From Erwinia billingiae Eb661 (GTDB taxonomy: Bacteria > Pseudomonadota > Gammaproteobacteria > Enterobacterales > Enterobacteriaceae), in assembly GCF_000196615.1 (NCBI RefSeq), contig NC_014306.1:2356001-2420000 (forward strand): a stretch of 64,000 nt of DNA, read 5' to 3'. Within the stretch, counting starts at the first letter, position 1. Every line of letters starts with the position of its first letter. The position numbers were made by a program, and so were the translations under genes. Below the pieces are notes generated by a model that had not been told where the DNA came from, made no database searches, and worked only from the letters and a program-made list of their open reading frames with translations. This document shows positions 61,731-64,000 of the stretch, piece by piece.

Positions 61731-63512
61731 ATGGCGTCCAAATCTTTTATCAAACGTTGGGGTAGTGAGATCGTTGGCGACGGAAAAGTCCGCTTTCGTT
61801 TGTGGGCGACCGGGCAAAAAGAGGTGATCTTAAGGCTTGCGGGTGAAGATCATCAGATGACGGCGCAAGCCGACGGATGGTTTGAATATCAGGCCAGCGG
61901 CGTTTCAGCAGGGGCGGAATATAACTTCGTGCTGGCCGATGGCATGGTGGTGCCCGATCCGGCATCACGCGCGCAAAAGTCGGACGTTAACGGTCCCTCG
62001 CTGGTGGTCGATCCTGAGCACTACATCTGGCATAACGCCGACTGGAAAGGCCGTCCATGGTCTGAAAGCGTGGTTTATGAACTGCATATCGGCACCTTCA
62101 CGCCTGAAGGGACCTTCGCCGCCGCCAGTGAAAAGCTGCCTTATCTGGCCGGCCTCGGTATCACCATGATTGAAGTTCTGCCGTTGTCACAGTTCGGCGG
62201 CAGTCGTGGCTGGGGTTATGATGGCGTGCTGCTGTACGCGCCACACTCGACGTATGGCACACCCGATGATTTTAAGGCCTTTGTCGACAGTGCCCACCAT
62301 CACGGCATCTCGGTGGTGCTGGATATCGTGCTCAATCACTTCGGGCCGGAAGGCAATTATTTGCCGCTGCTGGCACCGGACTTCTTCCATAAAGAGCGGA
62401 TGACGCCATGGGGAGCGGGCATCGCCTATGATGTTGCGGCCGCCCGCGACTATATGGTTGAAGCGCCGCTGTTCTGGCTGGAAGAGTACAACCTTGACGG
62501 CCTGCGCTTTGACGCCATCGACCAGATTGAAGATAGCTCGGAGAAGCATGCGCTGATTGAAATTGCCGAACGCATCCGCCATCAGTTTCCTGACCGCCAT
62601 ATCCATCTGTCGACCGAAGATTGCCGCAATGTCACCTTCCTGCATCCGCGCGCGGCGGACGGCTCGGCGCCGTTGTTTACCGCCGAATGGAACGATGACT
62701 TCCACAATGCGGTACATGTCTTTGCCACCGGTGAAACCCATGCCTATTACCAGGATTTTGCCCGGCAGCCCGAAAAGCTGGTGGCCCGAACGCTGACCGA
62801 AGGCTTTGCCTATCAGGGCGAAGTGGCGCCGCAGTCTGGCGAGAAAAGGGGCGTCAGTAGCCTCAGTCAACCGCCGGTGACCTTTATTGATTTCATCCAG
62901 AACCACGACCAAATCGGTAACCGCGCGCTCGGCGAGCGGCTTATCGATCTGGCGGGTGCCGGGCGCACCCAGGCGCTGCTGGCGATGCTGCTGCTTTCAC
63001 CGCATATCCCGATGCTGTTTATGGGCGAAGAGTATGGCGAAACCCAGCCGTTCCTGTTCTTTACCGACTTCCATGGCGATCTGGCCAAAGCGGTGCGCGA
63101 AGGGCGGGCACGGGAGTTCGCAGGACATGCCGGACACGAAGGCACCCGCGTCCCCGATCCTAACGACAAGCAAACCTTCGTCAGCTCAAAGCTTGACTGG
63201 GAGAAACTCACCCGTGAAGACGGCAAGCAGTGGCTGGCACTGACAAAACAGCTGCTGACGCTGCGTCAGCAATATATCGTGCCGTTGCTGGACAAGGCCC
63301 GCGGAAACAGCGGCAAGGTGCTGAAGACGGCGGAAGGCTTCCTCGCCGTCAGCTGGACCTTCCCGGATGGCACGCTGTCTCTGGCCATCAATCTGGCTGA
63401 AACCGCTCAGCCGCTGGTTGACCTTCCGGGGGAAACCCTGTTCGCCTGGCCTGCCGCTGAAGAAACGCTGGCGCAAAACGCCATTATTGTCCGTCTGGAC
63501 AGGGAGAGCTGA
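61731..63512 (+). CDS. treZ: Malto-oligosyltrehalose trehalohydrolase
   Basis: A 593-residue GH13 enzyme that releases trehalose from maltooligosyl-trehalose. An N-terminal carbohydrate-binding beta domain (FRLWATGQKEVILRLAGEDHQM) precedes the barrel: HIGTFTPEGTFAAASEKL, GGSRGWGYDGVLLYAPHSTYGTPDD, LDIVLNHFGPEGNYLP, nucleophile in DGLRFDAIDQI, acid in LSTEDCRN, and FIQNHDQIGNR. AGGG before the ATG at 61731 decides the start; the longer open frame upstream is not needed. It is followed at once by treY, giving the two-enzyme TreY/TreZ route from glycogen or maltodextrin. Confidence 0.93.
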   Translation: MASKSFIKRWGSEIVGDGKVRFRLWATGQKEVILRLAGEDHQMTAQADGWFEYQASGVSAGAEYNFVLADGMVVPDPASRAQKSDVNGPSLVVDPEHYIWHNADWKGRPWSESVVYELHIGTFTPEGTFAAASEKLPYLAGLGITMIEVLPLSQFGGSRGWGYDGVLLYAPHSTYGTPDDFKAFVDSAHHHGISVVLDIVLNHFGPEGNYLPLLAPDFFHKERMTPWGAGIAYDVAAARDYMVEAPLFWLEEYNLDGLRFDAIDQIEDSSEKHALIEIAERIRHQFPDRHIHLSTEDCRNVTFLHPRAADGSAPLFTAEWNDDFHNAVHVFATGETHAYYQDFARQPEKLVARTLTEGFAYQGEVAPQSGEKRGVSSLSQPPVTFIDFIQNHDQIGNRALGERLIDLAGAGRTQALLAMLLLSPHIPMLFMGEEYGETQPFLFFTDFHGDLAKAVREGRAREFAGHAGHEGTRVPDPNDKQTFVSSKLDWEKLTREDGKQWLALTKQLLTLRQQYIVPLLDKARGNSGKVLKTAEGFLAVSWTFPDGTLSLAINLAETAQPLVDLPGETLFAWPAAEETLAQNAIIVRLDRES

Positions 63513-63513
63513 A

Positions 63514-64000
63514 GTGACCATTCCCGCTGCAACTTACCGAATTCAATTCCGTAATGGCATGACCTTCGATCGTGCCGCCGATCTGGTGCCTTATTTACTG
63601 CAACTCGGCATTAGCCACCTGTATGCGTCGCCGATATTTACCGCCACCCAGGGTTCAACCCACGGCTATGACATTACTGATGCCAATGAAATCGATCCGG
63701 ATATCGGTGGCCGCGCCGGTTTTGACCGCATGGTCAGGGCGTTAAAAGATGCCGGACTGGGCCTGATCCTCGACATTGTGCCGAACCATATGGCGGCCTC
63801 GCTGGAAAATCCCTGGTGGCGTGACGTTATTGAACACGGTGAAAACAGCCGCTATGCGCGCTATTTCGATATCGACTGGTCGCGGCGGCTGACCCTACCT
63901 TTCCTTGGAGACACCTTTGACGTCGCGCTGGAAAAGGGCGACATCACGGTCAAAGCCGATCCTGAAACCGGTCGTCCGGCGTTGGCCTATTTCGACAGCT
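63514..64000 (+). CDS. treY: Maltooligosyl trehalose synthase (partial, runs off the end)
   Basis: The first 162 residues of TreY, starting at GTG 63514, one base after the treZ stop. Seen: TIPAATYRIQFRNGMTFDRAADLVPYLLQLGISHLYASPIFTATQGSTHGYDITDANEIDPDIGG, LGLILDIVPNHMAASLENPWWRDVIEHGENSRYARYFDIDW, the characteristic start of this GH13 transglycosylase. It converts the reducing-end alpha-1,4 link of maltodextrins into an alpha-1,1 link. GGGAGAG before the start serves as the ribosome-binding site. Confidence 0.93.
   Translation, partial: MTIPAATYRIQFRNGMTFDRAADLVPYLLQLGISHLYASPIFTATQGSTHGYDITDANEIDPDIGGRAGFDRMVRALKDAGLGLILDIVPNHMAASLENPWWRDVIEHGENSRYARYFDIDWSRRLTLPFLGDTFDVALEKGDITVKADPETGRPALAYFDS

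Overview
The window reads as chromosomal DNA of an enterobacterium, most likely of the Erwiniaceae (Erwinia/Pantoea type). Codon use is fairly GC-rich and uniform. The ahr-like alcohol dehydrogenase, VF530-type protein, srfABC, PqiABC and treZ/treY match families familiar from Enterobacterales; the genus is an inference. No tRNA, rRNA, CRISPR array or intact insertion sequence was seen. The AT-rich patches (6.75-8.2 kb, 29.9-31.3 kb, 46.7-47.3 kb) look like accessory DNA.

Layout. 0-6.75 kb: a plus-strand operon (M20 deacylase, FMN monooxygenase, binding protein, GNAT acetyltransferase, permease, ATPase, second binding protein) with the gene content of the Bacillus yxe route for S-(2-succino)cysteine or a related S-alkyl-cysteine. 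6.77-7.65 kb: RelE/HigB-type toxin and a Phd-like/HTH antitoxin with a repeat-rich promoter. 8.2-15.1 kb: srfABC on the minus strand (membrane-anchored SrfA, actin/Hsp70-like SrfB, P-loop SrfC). 15.3-17.0 kb: ABC-F ATPase preceded by a short ORF with a very strong ribosome-binding site. 17.2-18.5 kb: soluble two-PAS chemoreceptor behind a sigma-28-like promoter. 18.7-23.6 kb: oxidoreductases, a GNAT enzyme and a LysR regulator. 23.6-28.4 kb: a TetR regulator and a convergent DUF3313-PqiA-PqiB-PqiC operon sharing one operator sequence. 28.5-31.2 kb: a type VI secretion cassette (L,D-transpeptidase-like effector, membrane immunity candidate, Hcp) followed by a metal-ligand-poor M24 protein. 31.3-33.5 kb: His-rich PadR repressor with its operator, and a diguanylate cyclase.

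33.6-46.7 kb is one minus-strand run: FadL-like porin, arylsulfatase interrupted by an in-frame stop, anaerobic sulfatase maturase, MoxR ATPase, DUF58, DUF4381, two VWA proteins, a BatD-like protein, a periplasmic HAD phosphatase, a small exported protein and an MscS channel. The genes from maturase to HAD phosphatase overlap or abut, so the sulfatase maturation pair and a complete MoxR/Bat-type module appear to be one transcription unit. This is the most unusual system in the window.

47.3-64 kb: TetR with a divergent 14-helix exporter, an NlpC/P60 lipoprotein, LysR with a divergent aldehyde dehydrogenase, a uronate/aldonate block (UxuA, GntP-type permease, TIM-barrel isomerase, AraC), a ketopantoate reductase-like gene, a membrane metallophosphoesterase, an exported DUF4432 epimerase-like protein, and treZ with the start of treY running off the end.
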